From Croceibacterium soli (GTDB taxonomy: Bacteria; Pseudomonadota; Alphaproteobacteria; Sphingomonadales; Sphingomonadaceae): a stretch of 64,000 nucleotides of DNA. Below are positions 8,801 through 17,882 of the stretch, one piece after another. The notes beneath the pieces are model-generated. The model made no database searches. It had not been told where the DNA came from and worked only from the letters and a program-made list of their open reading frames with translations. Made by a program: the position numbers and the translations under genes. The stretch is from positions 310,001 through 374,000 of the forward strand of contig NZ_WTYK01000003.1 in assembly GCF_009828065.1 (NCBI RefSeq), written 5' to 3'. Within the stretch, counting starts at the first letter, position 1; each line of letters opens with the position of its first letter.

Positions 8801-11800
8801 TCAGAAGTGCTTGCGAAGGGATAGGGTAAACCGGCGCAGCCGCGGGTCGCCATATGTGCTGTACCCGTCTGTTGAGCCCGTGTCGGCGATGATCGGCGGG
8901 CTTGAATCGAAGATGTTCTGGACGCCGGCCACGATGTCCGTGCCGTTAAGGAATTCCGAGTGGCCGCTGCCGAAGCGGTAGCGGAGATAAAGATCATGGT
9001 AGGTTTGCGCGCGGATCCGCGTTGACCCCTGGTTCAGGATAGCCTGCTCACGGGCCGCCTGCTGAGCCGGGGTCAGCGGCTCGGCGGCTGCTGCGTACAC
9101 CAGGTGCGAGTCATAATACTGCGCGTTCCAGCTGGCCGACCATGCTCCCCACGTCCAGTCCAGCCCGGCATTGCCGCGCCATTCCAAGGCGCTGCCGGTG
9201 CTGGAGAATCCGACCGAGTCTATGAACGGCGTCTCGGGCAGGAACTTGCGCTGTAACGTCGGCTGCCACGTCGCGACGGCGTAGGCGCGGAATGTCCCCA
9301 GCCCCCGGCTTTCGACCACGTAGTCAGCCTGCAGGTCGACCGCCTCGACATTCGTGCGGGCGACGTTGAGAAGACGCGCGTCGATGATGCGGATTGGCCC
9401 GGCGGTGAAGCCCGCGGGTGCATCGGGTTCAAGCGGATCGCGGATGATCCGTTCGGGCAGGAAGTCCTCTAGGTCCAGCAGTTGCTGCGGCGTTGGGGTG
9501 CGGATTTCATTGGTCTTGCGGATATTCACATAATCGGCCGACAGCCGCAGTCCCGGAACGAAGCGCGGCGTCAGCACCAGCCCCGCCGACCAGCTGGTCG
9601 AGCTTTCCGGCTTGAGATCGGGATGGCCGCTGGCGATTTGGAATCGAGCGACGGGTTGCCGGACACCGCCTCGCTTCGGGTCGATCAGGTTGCCACCGAT
9701 ATCGCGGCCGCCATCGTCGGCAATCTGTGTGACGCTGGGCGGCAGGAAACCGGTGCCGTAACTCGCGCGAACGGTGATGTCTTCGATCGGCTGATAACGC
9801 AGGCCGAAGGTGAAAAGCGTATCGTTCACTCTGTTCACATCCGGTGTGAACTCTGGAAGCGGGCTATCCGGACTCGGCAGAGTCACCTGGACCGGGAAGG
9901 GCTGCCTTGTGCGATAGGCGTCATGGCGGATCGAAGCCTGCAATTCGAGGGTGTGAGCCATCGGGAAATTGTTGGCAGGTGAAATCAGCGGCAGCCGGGC
10001 TTCGGCATAGGCCGACCGGGCGGTCTGCGAACGGCTCGGGATGTAGACCGTGTTGACCAGTGCGCGTTGAAGGGACGGCCGCTGGGCCTCGTCGCGATAC
10101 TCAAGCAGTCCGGTGAGGGTCAGATCGCCGCCCGGCAGCCGCAGCAGAGGCCCCGAGATGCGGAACGCACCATTGTTGAGGATCGTATCGGCGGGTCCGA
10201 GACGGTTCGTCGGCGACGGCAGAAGGTAGGGTCCATAGTCGATCGGGTGGGTGTTGACGTCCCTCAACACATCGAGGGTGCCGTTGCTCAGAAGGGTTGT
10301 CACGGGCAGGCCGGGTCCTTCCCCGTCGGGATCGCCAGCCCCGACATTGGAGAAGGTCTGGATCGAGCGCGACCGCGCCCAGATGTAGTCAAAGCTCGCG
10401 CTCCAGTTGCCCGGCAGCCGCACGAGCAAGCCGCCATTGGCGCGCAGTGTGTCGACGACCGTCATGAACTCGTCTTCGAGGTTGGGCGTCGGAAAGCGTA
10501 CCCGGATCGGGGTAGTGAACGGGTTGTTGGGCGCGTCGGCAGCTATGGTCACGCCGCTGAGCACAACGGCGATGCCGGGAAACTTACCCTCGTTGCGCTG
10601 CCAGGACATGTTAGCATAGGCCTCGAGCATGGAGCTGAACTCGCGGCGCAGATCGAAGCTTGCAGAGGCCACGGTCGGGCTGGCCAGGATGGCGCCTCGC
10701 GCGCCGTTCGATGTGTCGTCAGGAGCTACGAGATTGTACTGGCCTGCGTTGGCAAGCAGGGCGGCGCCATTGTCGCTGCCCGGGCCGGCATAACCGACCG
10801 GCACAAACGTCCGGTTGGATCCGAGCGATTGGCCGGTCGCACGCAGCACCAGGGGCGCATCGGTGCAAGTCGTCGCGGTCGCCGAGGCTGCGGTGCAGAT
10901 GTTGGTCGTGTAGCCGAACGGCGGCGCGGTAAGCGTCGCGAATGCTGCCGGATTGTTGGTCTGTTGTAATGCGCGCGCACGTGCGACGAAATCGCGCTCG
11001 CCGTTGAGAAGCTCGCCGGCGCCAGAATAGCTGCCCGAGATCATGATCCGGGTCCGGCCTCCCTCCAGGCTGAAGCCGGCGGAGCCGTCCAGCCGAAACT
11101 CTGCGAAGTCGCCGCGGAAGGTGTTGCCGTAGGTCGCGCTGATATCGATGCCGCTATAGTCGCGCCGGGTGATGATGTTGATGACGCCGCCAGTGGCGCT
11201 GCCGCCATAGATGCCGCCCGCAGTCGCTGGCAGCACCTCGATCCGTTCCACCGTGGCGAGCGGAATGCCGTTGATGTCGGGCTGAGTGAGGCCGAAATTG
11301 AGACCGTTCGCGCTGGGCATGCGGCGCCCGTCGACCAGGACGAGCGTCTGGTTGGTGCCCAGGCCTCGCAGATTGATTTCGCTGCCGACGGACGAAGCAG
11401 CCCGGGACAGCCGGGCCTGGCCGGGCGTTGTCTGGACCGTGTTCATCGGCAGGCGGGCGCGGAAGAAGTCGTTGATACTGCTGGCTTGGGAGTTCTCGAT
11501 TTCGGATCGGCCGAACACGACATAAGCCTGGGTGTCGTCTTCCGTACGGCGAATATCGACATTGCCGGTCCTGGCCCCCACCACCAGGATCTCCGGCGTC
11601 GCCCCCGCTCCGGCGCTCCCGCTACCCGCCGCGGCGCCTCCGGCTCTGTCTTCCCCCGGAGCAGCAGGCGCCGTGACGACGAGGATTCCTCGCTGGCTGC
11701 GGCTCGCTTGCAGGCCGGTGCCGCGCAGCAGCAGCGCCACGGCCTCGTCGGTCGCATGGGCGCCGGTTACGGCCGTGCTACGCTTGCCGCGCACGACGCG

Positions 11801-11989
11801 TCCTTCGAAGATGACCTGCTCGCCGGATTGGCGGGCCAGGGCGCGCAAGGCGGCGCCGAGGTCCTGCGCGGGCACGTCGAAATCGTGCGTGCGGGCCTGG
11901 GCGTAGGCTGCCGGCGGCGTAGCCAGAACGGCAAAGGCGATGGCCGATCCCAGGAACAGGTTTCGGCGGCGGCGCGGCCTGATGGTCAT
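8801..11989 (-). CDS. TonB-dependent receptor with N-terminal STN signalling domain
   Basis: A 1062-residue outer-membrane transducer-type receptor. A signal peptide ends near AYAQA; residues about 33-90 (THDFDVPAQDLGAALRALAR onward) are the secretin/TonB N-terminal domain that talks to a FecR anti-sigma factor in the periplasm. An unusually Ala/Gly-rich linker leads to the plug (VVGARTGNVDIRRTED then VFGRSEIEN), with the plug signature LVDGRRMPS and GGSATGGVINIIT, and a long beta-barrel ending in aromatic Phe (LSLRKHF). Energised import of a large ligand is expected. The gene follows a FecR gene by 69 bases and precedes the S9 peptidase by 7, so ligand binding probably switches on its own operon through the sigma factor at 13093-13632. 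Confidence 0.93.
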   Translation of the reverse strand: MTIRPRRRRNLFLGSAIAFAVLATPPAAYAQARTHDFDVPAQDLGAALRALARQSGEQVIFEGRVVRGKRSTAVTGAHATDEAVALLLRGTGLQASRSQRGILVVTAPAAPGEDRAGGAAAGSGSAGAGATPEILVVGARTGNVDIRRTEDDTQAYVVFGRSEIENSQASSINDFFRARLPMNTVQTTPGQARLSRAASSVGSEINLRGLGTNQTLVLVDGRRMPSANGLNFGLTQPDINGIPLATVERIEVLPATAGGIYGGSATGGVINIITRRDYSGIDISATYGNTFRGDFAEFRLDGSAGFSLEGGRTRIMISGSYSGAGELLNGERDFVARARALQQTNNPAAFATLTAPPFGYTTNICTAASATATTCTDAPLVLRATGQSLGSNRTFVPVGYAGPGSDNGAALLANAGQYNLVAPDDTSNGARGAILASPTVASASFDLRREFSSMLEAYANMSWQRNEGKFPGIAVVLSGVTIAADAPNNPFTTPIRVRFPTPNLEDEFMTVVDTLRANGGLLVRLPGNWSASFDYIWARSRSIQTFSNVGAGDPDGEGPGLPVTTLLSNGTLDVLRDVNTHPIDYGPYLLPSPTNRLGPADTILNNGAFRISGPLLRLPGGDLTLTGLLEYRDEAQRPSLQRALVNTVYIPSRSQTARSAYAEARLPLISPANNFPMAHTLELQASIRHDAYRTRQPFPVQVTLPSPDSPLPEFTPDVNRVNDTLFTFGLRYQPIEDITVRASYGTGFLPPSVTQIADDGGRDIGGNLIDPKRGGVRQPVARFQIASGHPDLKPESSTSWSAGLVLTPRFVPGLRLSADYVNIRKTNEIRTPTPQQLLDLEDFLPERIIRDPLEPDAPAGFTAGPIRIIDARLLNVARTNVEAVDLQADYVVESRGLGTFRAYAVATWQPTLQRKFLPETPFIDSVGFSSTGSALEWRGNAGLDWTWGAWSASWNAQYYDSHLVYAAAAEPLTPAQQAAREQAILNQGSTRIRAQTYHDLYLRYRFGSGHSEFLNGTDIVAGVQNIFDSSPPIIADTGSTDGYSTYGDPRLRRFTLSLRKHF

Positions 11990-12058
11990 TTCGTCGTTCC
12001 CCCTATCGCCGCGATCGTCGCGGCATGGGTTAGACGCACAAGCCCCCGAGCCGCGAAA

Positions 12059-13096
12059 TCAGCCGGCCGGGGAATCCGAGATCAGCGCGACGGCGCCGTC
12101 CTGCTCGCGCGCGCGAAGCGGAAACACCGTCGTCACGGCATCGATGAAGCCCGCCGTGTCGCCGGCATTGAACACCCCGCTCACCAGCAGTCGCCCGGCC
12201 GCCGCGTCACCGAGCACGATCTTCCGGTCGGAGTACCGGTTGACCCGCTCGACCGCCAGCTTCAGCGGCTCGTCGGCGAAGCTGAGTTGGCCGCCTTCCC
12301 AGGTGAGCGAGCGCTGGGCGTCGACCCGAGCTACCGTCGCGGTCGGCGCGCCCACGGCGGCGACGAGCTCGGTGCCGGGAGTGAGCGCGCGTTCGGCCGC
12401 GATCGGCCTCGCGGCGAGCCGCACGGGGCGCGGCGGGGCGTCGCTCGGCCCGTCCTCCAGCACCGATACGCGTCCTTCGTAGAGGATCACCCGCATCTCG
12501 TCGTTCAGCATCTCGACGCTGAACGAGGTGCCGGTCGCGACCACCATCTTGCCGCCAGCGCGCACCGTGAACGGCCGCCGCGCATCCTTGGCCACGTCGA
12601 ACCGGGCCCGGCCCGACAGCAGATGCAGCGATCGCCGCTCGGTCCCGTAGTCGACCTCGACCTCGGTCGCCGCATCGAGCGAGACGCGCGATCCGTCTTC
12701 GAGCCGGACCACGCGGCGCTCGCCCACGCCGGTCTGATACGCGAGGGGCTGGTGATACAGGAGCAGCGCGGAAGCCAGCAGCAGCAAGAGGCAGGCGGCC
12801 GCCGCCGGTATGCGCCAGCTCCTGAACCGCCGTTCCCACCGCCTGCCGCCGGCGCTGCGCATGGCCTCCAGCGCATCGGCGCGCACGCCAATCAGCTCGG
12901 GCGCGTCGGCAGCCTGGCGGGCGCCGTGCCAGGCCAGCATGACCCGGTCGAAAGCGGCGCGGTTGCCGGGCTCGGCGAGCCACACTTCGAACGCGATCTG
13001 TTCCTCCAGCGACAGCTCCCCGCCGGCCAGGCGGACGCACCAGGCGCTCGCCTCGCTGCGCGGCCGGCCGGTCTCGTCGGGCGCCAGGGAGCTCAT
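12059..13096 (-). CDS. FecR-family transmembrane anti-sigma factor
   Basis: A 345-residue protein: cytoplasmic DUF4880-like N-terminus (EASAWCVRLAGGELSLEEQ, residues 15-33, with AEPGNRAAFDRVMLAW), one membrane span at about 97-113, then a periplasmic FecR domain (YQTGVGERRVVRLEDGSRVSLDAATEV-type start) and a secretin-like C-terminal part (LAVERVNRYSDRKIVLGD). FecR proteins hold or activate an ECF sigma factor in response to an STN-bearing TonB receptor. It overlaps the sigma gene by 4 bases and precedes the STN receptor, which identifies all three as one signalling circuit. Confidence 0.93.
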   Translation of the reverse strand: MSSLAPDETGRPRSEASAWCVRLAGGELSLEEQIAFEVWLAEPGNRAAFDRVMLAWHGARQAADAPELIGVRADALEAMRSAGGRRWERRFRSWRIPAAAACLLLLLASALLLYHQPLAYQTGVGERRVVRLEDGSRVSLDAATEVEVDYGTERRSLHLLSGRARFDVAKDARRPFTVRAGGKMVVATGTSFSVEMLNDEMRVILYEGRVSVLEDGPSDAPPRPVRLAARPIAAERALTPGTELVAAVGAPTATVARVDAQRSLTWEGGQLSFADEPLKLAVERVNRYSDRKIVLGDAAAGRLLVSGVFNAGDTAGFIDAVTTVFPLRAREQDGAVALISDSPAG

Positions 13097-13632
13097 GGCT
13101 TCGGTCCCAGGCGCTCGGCCAGCGTCTCGAGCGCGCGCTGGATGTGGAGCTCGACGGATCTCACGGACAGCGAGAAGCAGTCGGCGATCGTGCGCTTGTC
13201 GATGTTCTCGAGCCTGTACAGCGTGAATATCCTTCGGGTCTTCTCGGGCAGGTCGGCGATGCCGGAGATGAGGACCGTCAACTCCTCCCTTGCCACGGTG
13301 ATCCTGTACGGGTCGAGCGGATCGACGTCGACGTCTCCCGCCAGGCGGACCTCGTCGTGATAGTCGGCCCTGACCTTCTCCCGCCGCGCCCGGTCCCGCA
13401 AGAGATTGGCGGCCACCTGGAAGATGTAGGCATCGGCCGATTTCATCCGCGTCGAGGCGCTGCGCGCGATCCGCACGAAGACCTCCTGAACCAGGTCTTC
13501 GGCTTCGGCGCGATTGCCGACGCGCCGCATGAAGAACGACAGCAGAGCCGGCCGCAGCCGGCGGTCCAGGTCGCTCAGGTCGTCTGCACTCGGCGTGATC
13601 ATGGACGCGGCTCGGGCGAAGCTGACTGTCAT
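13093..13632 (-). CDS. ECF sigma factor, FecI type
   Basis: A 179-residue sigma-70 family protein. Region 2 is visible as LLSFFMRRVGNRAEAEDLVQEVFVRIARS and ADAYIFQVAANLLRDRARRE (residues about 30-85), region 4 as ISGIADLPEKTRRIFTLYRLENIDKRTIADCFSLSVRSVELHIQRALETL (given here only to locate it, near 120-170). The order sigma, FecR, TonB receptor is that of iron- or ligand-responsive cell-surface signalling. Start 13632 is the first ATG; Met11 is an alternative, and neither has a strong ribosome binding site. It is the first gene of a probable five-gene minus-strand unit running to 5245. Confidence 0.93.
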   Translation of the reverse strand: MTVSFARAASMITPSADDLSDLDRRLRPALLSFFMRRVGNRAEAEDLVQEVFVRIARSASTRMKSADAYIFQVAANLLRDRARREKVRADYHDEVRLAGDVDVDPLDPYRITVAREELTVLISGIADLPEKTRRIFTLYRLENIDKRTIADCFSLSVRSVELHIQRALETLAERLGPKP

Positions 13633-13736
13633 CTAACTGTAAGACGCGCGGATGTCAGCTTTACGAAATCCGCCCCGGGACGGCGCTCACTGCTTGCTCG
13701 AGATCGCCGCCAACCGCGCGGCGATGCGTAGCGCCT

Positions 13737-14222
13737 CTAGAACCTGCCCCCGACGAGGGCATCGAGGGCGCCTTGCAGGATCACCGCGGCGGCGTGGCTG
13801 TCGATCCGTTCGGCTCTTTTGGCGCGGCTGAAGTCCTGCGCGATCAGGTCGCGCTCGGCGCTGGCGGTGGACCAGCGCTCGTCCCACAGCAGGACCGGCA
13901 GGCCGAGCGGCGCGAGGTTGCGGGCGTAGGCGCGGGCCGATTGGACCCGCGGCCCTTCGCTGCCGTCCATGTTGAGCGGGAGGCCGAGCACGATCCCGGC
14001 GGCGCTGCGCTCCCTGGCGAGCGCTTCCAGCAAGGCTCGGTCGCGTGCGAACTTGCCACGCGGGAGGGTCTTTCCGGGCGAGGCGAAGCGCCAGCCGGCG
14101 TCGCTCAGGGCCGTGCCGATGGTCTTTGTGCCGAGGTCGAGTCCGAGCAGCACGCCTCCGTTTGGCAGCGCTTCGCGGAAGTCGATGGCGCTGGTGGTGA
14201 TCAGCGGGGCTGCGTCGTCCAT
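13737..14222 (-). CDS. ruvX: RuvX/YqgF family Holliday junction resolvase-like protein
   Basis: A 161-residue RNase H-like protein. The first strand carries GVLLGLDLGTKTIGTALSD with the catalytic Asp, then IVLGLPLNMDGSEGPRV and LLWDERWSTASAE, and a closing DSHAAAVILQGALD segment with the last acidic residue; all are hallmark YqgF motifs. The family processes rRNA precursors (pre-16S) and was first proposed as a resolvase. ATG 14222 is chosen because it overlaps the preceding gene end by about 20 bases and matches family length. A 104-base stretch without a gene lies between it and the sigma factor. Confidence 0.93.
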   Translation of the reverse strand: MDDAAPLITTSAIDFREALPNGGVLLGLDLGTKTIGTALSDAGWRFASPGKTLPRGKFARDRALLEALARERSAAGIVLGLPLNMDGSEGPRVQSARAYARNLAPLGLPVLLWDERWSTASAERDLIAQDFSRAKRAERIDSHAAAVILQGALDALVGGRF

Positions 14223-15349
14223 GCCCGTACCCGCCGCGCAACGTCCAGTTGCAGGTTCCGCCAGAACAGCGGGATGTCGTAGACGTGATAGTTGTTGCCC
14301 GGCAGCACATAGGCGCCAAGGTCCGGCGGGTCGCCGATCAGCAGCAGCCCGCGCTCGTCGCAGCGCGCGGAAACGGCGCCGACGACGAGTTCGCCGGACG
14401 AAAGGTCGCCGTTCGGAACCAGGGTGCCGAGGTTGCGCTCCGCCGGGGCGGCGCCGTTGATGCTGCCGGTCAGCGGATTGACGCACAGCACGCCGCTTTC
14501 GCCGCGCGGCTTCCCGTCGTAGCCCGGCGATCCGCGGTAGTGCTCCAGCAGCATGCCCGGATCGGCTGGCTCGGCGAAGCTGGACCAGGACACGATGCAC
14601 CCGGCCTGGTCCGCCGTGGCGCAAGCCGGCAGGCCCAGCGCCGGAAGGTCGTGCTCGACCGAGATCGGCCAGCCGACCGGATAGGCCATCGCCACCCGGT
14701 CCTGCAGCGGAGTCCCGGCGATGCGATCCTTCAGCAGGCGGACGATGTGCGATGCGCCCTGGCTGTGCCCGGCGAGCACGATCGGCATATCCGGGCCGAC
14801 GGTCTCGACGAAGAAGTCGAATGCCTGGCTTACGTCCCGATAGGCGGCGTCGATCGCCAGGAGCGCCGCGGGCGAGTCCGTCAGGTAGGCACCGAAAGTG
14901 GCCTGGCGGTAGCGCGGGGCCCAGATCTCGCTCGCTTGGTTGAACGGGCTGGCGAGTCCCCGCAGGAACAGCCGCGCGCGCGCCTGGGAGTCGGCATCGT
15001 CCAGCGGGGCGTTCCAGTTGCTGCGGTCGAGGAAGCTGGTCGGGTGGACGAAGAACACAGCGAACCGCGGCGCCTCCTCCGCCTCTTGCGGCTCGGCGGC
15101 CTGCCCCGAAGCTTCGGCGAACTCCGGCTGCCAGCGCGCAGGGTCGTTCGTCACCCCGAGACCGGGGCGCGAGAACCACATCGCCGGGTCGTGATAGGCA
15201 TTCGCCTCGAGCGGCTGCTGCTCGACGAACGAACTGTCGGGCACGAAGGCGATGCGGGTCAGCTTGTCCGACCACAGGCGCAGGGCGATCAGCCCGGCGA
15301 TGGCCAGGACGATGCAGACGGCAATGAAATAGAGGAACTTACGCGCCAT
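14201..15349 (-). CDS. DUF3089 alpha/beta-hydrolase-like protein, membrane-anchored
   Basis: A 382-residue protein with an N-terminal membrane span (FLYFIAVCIVLAIAGLIALRL, shown as location only at residues 5-25) and a hydrolase-type domain. FFVHPTSFLDRSNWNAPL and the nucleophile elbow LAGHSQGASH are typical of DUF3089 proteins, which are related to lipases but lack a known substrate. It overlaps the end of the AI-2E family gene by 11 bases and the start of ruvX by about 22, suggesting tight co-transcription. Confidence 0.85.
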   Translation of the reverse strand: MARKFLYFIAVCIVLAIAGLIALRLWSDKLTRIAFVPDSSFVEQQPLEANAYHDPAMWFSRPGLGVTNDPARWQPEFAEASGQAAEPQEAEEAPRFAVFFVHPTSFLDRSNWNAPLDDADSQARARLFLRGLASPFNQASEIWAPRYRQATFGAYLTDSPAALLAIDAAYRDVSQAFDFFVETVGPDMPIVLAGHSQGASHIVRLLKDRIAGTPLQDRVAMAYPVGWPISVEHDLPALGLPACATADQAGCIVSWSSFAEPADPGMLLEHYRGSPGYDGKPRGESGVLCVNPLTGSINGAAPAERNLGTLVPNGDLSSGELVVGAVSARCDERGLLLIGDPPDLGAYVLPGNNYHVYDIPLFWRNLQLDVARRVRAWTTQPR

Positions 15350-16433
15350 GCGCCGCCTTTGCCTGCGGGTTCTCCCGGTCGTTCATTTCTGCCCGGCGCT
15401 CGAGCCAGACCTTGATCATCGCCATCAGCGGATCGGCCAGGAACAGGCCGAGCACGCCGAACAGGATGCCCATGATGAGCTGCGATGCCAGCACCATGGC
15501 TGGCGCCAGGTCGACCGTCTTCTTGGCTATCAGCGGGATCACCACGTAGCCGTCGAAGGTCTGCACCAGGAAGTAGACGAAGATCGTGTAGAGCCCCATC
15601 TCGGTGCCGCCGGAGAAGCCCACCAGCACCATCAGGATGCCCGCGATGAGTGCTCCGAGGTTGGGGATGAACGCGAGCAGCCCCGTCAGGATGCCGAGCA
15701 GGGCGGCCATCGGCACGCCATAGGCGAACAGCATGATCCAGGTGAACACGCCTTCGAAGAACATGCCGACCAGGCGCCCAGCCATCAGCCGCCGCATCGT
15801 CGCGCCCATGCGGTTGGCGGTGACGTAGAAGTCCGCGCGGGTGGCGCTCGGCAGGAGCCAGGCGACGGCACGCTCGTAAAGCCGCGGCTCGAAAGCCACG
15901 TAGATGCCGATGATGACGATCAGGAACACCGTCGCCAGGCTGCCGAAGATGCCGCCGATGGCGCGGGTCACAGTGCCGACTCCGCTGACCAGGTTGCCGG
16001 CGTAGCTGCTCATATCCGACTGACTGACCGCGAAGCCCCGGGATTGAAGCCATGCGAACAGTCGGGCGAGTTGTTCGCTCACCAGAGCCGGGAACTGGGC
16101 CGCCTGCTGCGAAATCTGCGAGCCGGCGAAGTAGGACAGCCAGACGAAGAACGCGACGACCAGCAACAGCACCACGACCAAGCGCAGGCTGCGGGCGATC
16201 GGCAGGACCCGGCCGACGAGCCTTGCGCCGCCGTCGAGCATCGCCGCGAAGACCATCGCCCCGAAGATCACCAGCAGCGATTGCGAAACGTAGACGAACA
16301 GCAGCGCCAGGCCGACGACCGCCACCCAGATGGCGGCGCGCTTGGCTTCGTAGCGAAGTTGCGGGCTGGCAATGTGAGTCGGGCTGCTGCCGATCGGCTC
16401 GTGGGCGTCCTCGTCCGCAGCGGCTTCACTCAT
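15339..16433 (-). CDS. AI-2E family transporter (PerM/YdiK type membrane protein)
   Basis: A 364-residue integral membrane protein with paired helices near the N-terminus (AIWVAVVGLALLFVYVSQSL), a soluble middle domain, and conserved C-terminal helices including PMAALLGILTGLLAFIPNLG and FVYFLVQTFDGYVVIPLI, which identify the AI-2E/PerM family. Members export AI-2 or act as sodium/proton antiporters; which applies is not evident. It overlaps the end of lepB by 8 bases. Confidence 0.9.
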   Translation of the reverse strand: MSEAAADEDAHEPIGSSPTHIASPQLRYEAKRAAIWVAVVGLALLFVYVSQSLLVIFGAMVFAAMLDGGARLVGRVLPIARSLRLVVVLLLVVAFFVWLSYFAGSQISQQAAQFPALVSEQLARLFAWLQSRGFAVSQSDMSSYAGNLVSGVGTVTRAIGGIFGSLATVFLIVIIGIYVAFEPRLYERAVAWLLPSATRADFYVTANRMGATMRRLMAGRLVGMFFEGVFTWIMLFAYGVPMAALLGILTGLLAFIPNLGALIAGILMVLVGFSGGTEMGLYTIFVYFLVQTFDGYVVIPLIAKKTVDLAPAMVLASQLIMGILFGVLGLFLADPLMAMIKVWLERRAEMNDRENPQAKAAHGA

Positions 16434-17319
16434 CCGGCTGGCCCTTTCCCCGTATTTCGGGGCGCAAGCTGGTCCAGGCGCGGCCTTCGCGCAAGGAGTT
16501 CCACCAGCTCAGCGGGTTCAGGGAGGTCGTGCCGTCGAGCGAGAAGGTGATGAACTCCGCCCGTCCGCCGATGTTCTCGATCGGCACCGGGCCGCCGAGG
16601 CCGTTGCCGAGGAAACCGGCCGGGGCGCGGCTGTCCGCCGAATGATCCCGGTTGTCGCCCATCAGGAACACGTGCCCTTCGGGAACGGTGATCTCGCGGT
16701 AGTTGTCGAGCGCCTGGTTCATGTGGTCGATCACCAGGTAGCTCGCGCCGTTGGGCAGGGTTTCGCGGTAGGTCGGCGGTTCGAACACGACCTCGCCGCT
16801 CGGCAGGACGGCGCGGTAGCGATCGAACTCGGCTAGGCAGGGGCGGCCGTCGCAAATCTGGCCGTCCTCAGCGATGCGCACCGGCGGCTCGAATTCCTGC
16901 GGGACCTCCTCGCCGTTGAGGATGATCTGCCCGCCGACCACGGCGATCCGGTCGCCGGGAAGGGCGACGACACGCTTGATGTAGTCCTCGTTCTTGTCCG
17001 GCGGCACGGCGATTACGATGTCGCCGTACTCGGGCGTCGAAGGTGCGATCCGCCAGTCGCCGCGCGGCAGGATGTGGAAGCTCGCCGAAACCCAGCTCCA
17101 GCCATAAGGATACTTGCTCACCACCAGCCGGTCGCCGACCAGCAGGTTCGGCTGCATCGAGGCGGAAGGGATGTAGAACGGCTTGGCGATGAAAGTGTGG
17201 AACGCCAGCACCGCCAGCAGCATCAGCGCCAGCCCGCGCAGTTCCTGCAGCCAGTTGACCTTGTCGGCCTTCTTGTCGGTTTTCTCTTCCATGGTCGGAC
17301 TGGCGGGCGCTGAACTCAT
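16426..17319 (-). CDS. lepB: signal peptidase I
   Basis: A 297-residue type I signal peptidase. After a cytoplasmic Lys/Glu-rich start there is one membrane span ([18 protein letters not shown]), then box B with the catalytic serine [14 protein letters not shown] (Ser54), box D with the general base [13 protein letters not shown] (Lys115), and box [13 protein letters not shown]. It removes signal peptides from exported proteins at the periplasmic face. The ATG at 17319 overlaps the acpS stop as ATGA, which fixes the start; an upstream extension would run into acpS. Confidence 0.96.
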   Translation of the reverse strand: MSSAPASPTMEEKTDKKADKVNWLQELRGLALMLLAVLAFHTFIAKPFYIPSASMQPNLLVGDRLVVSKYPYGWSWVSASFHILPRGDWRIAPSTPEYGDIVIAVPPDKNEDYIKRVVALPGDRIAVVGGQIILNGEEVPQEFEPPVRIAEDGQICDGRPCLAEFDRYRAVLPSGEVVFEPPTYRETLPNGASYLVIDHMNQALDNYREITVPEGHVFLMGDNRDHSADSRAPAGFLGNGLGGPVPIENIGGRAEFITFSLDGTTSLNPLSWWNSLREGRAWTSLRPEIRGKGQPDE

Positions 17320-17717
17320 AGCGGGCGGGCCTCGATGATCACGAAGGCCTGCGCCCATGGATGGTCGTCGGTGAGGGTGAGATGAATGACGGCCTCATGG
17401 CCGTCCGGCACCATTTCCGCAAGGCGCTTGGCCGCGCCGCCCGTGAGCTGCAGCGTCGGTGCGCCGGACGGTGCGTTCACCACCCCGATGTCCTTCATGT
17501 AGACGCCGCGGTAGAAACCGGTGCCGACAGCCTTGGAGAACGCCTCCTTGGCGGCGAAGCGCTTCGCGTAAGTCCCCGCGCGGGTATAGGGCCGCCGCGC
17601 CGCCTTGGCCCTCTCGACCTCGGTGAAGCAGCGCTGCTCGAACCGGCCGCCGTGACGGTCGAGCGCCGCCTGGATACGCTCGATGTTGCACAGGTCGGAA
17701 CCCATGCCGATGATCAC
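17316..17717 (-). CDS. acpS: holo-[acyl-carrier-protein] synthase
   Basis: A 133-residue phosphopantetheinyl transferase that activates acyl carrier protein with coenzyme [12 protein letters not shown] near the N-terminus and [15 protein letters not shown] carry the magnesium-binding Asp and Glu. The start is a GTG at 17717 (VIIGMGSDL), supported by GGGGAGGA at 6-base spacing. That ribosome binding site lies in the end of a palindromic repeat (17722-17855) placed between pdxJ and acpS. The stop overlaps lepB. Confidence 0.95.
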   Translation of the reverse strand: MIIGMGSDLCNIERIQAALDRHGGRFEQRCFTEVERAKAARRPYTRAGTYAKRFAAKEAFSKAVGTGFYRGVYMKDIGVVNAPSGAPTLQLTGGAAKRLAEMVPDGHEAVIHLTLTDDHPWAQAFVIIEARPL

Positions 17718-17721
17718 GTGA

Positions 17722-17855
17722 AATCCTCCCCGGGACGGGGAGAGGGACCGCCCGCGCAGCGGGTGGTGGAGGGGGCCCGGGCACAAGCGGGGCGCCGGCG
17801 GAGGGCCCCCTCCACCATGCTGCGCATGGTCCCCCTCCCCGTCCCGGGGAGGATT
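17722..17855. repeat. REP-like palindromic element, family A (copy 1)
   Basis: A 134-base element whose ends are perfect 21-base inverted repeats (17722-17742 and 17835-17855), each starting AATCCTCCCCGGGACGGGGA in outward orientation. The interior has further GC-rich palindromes, including a GGAGGGGGCC/GGCCCCCTCC pair. A second copy of the same ends is at 30292-30428. The element lies between pdxJ and acpS and supplies the acpS ribosome binding site. Confidence 0.9.
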
Positions 17856-17882
17856 GGGTGCCTGCCGCTCACCGTTGGAACC

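Noticed and set aside
5245-13736. A lasso-peptide precursor gene in the sigma-receptor-peptidase module
   Set aside because: The short gaps (57, 7, 69 and about 100 bases) contain no small frame with a leader and a Gly-start core, and no B or C enzymes are present.
13687-14319. A 210-codon frame overlapping ruvX
   Set aside because: Same-strand frame-shifted shadow of ruvX; the ruvX frame has all YqgF motifs.
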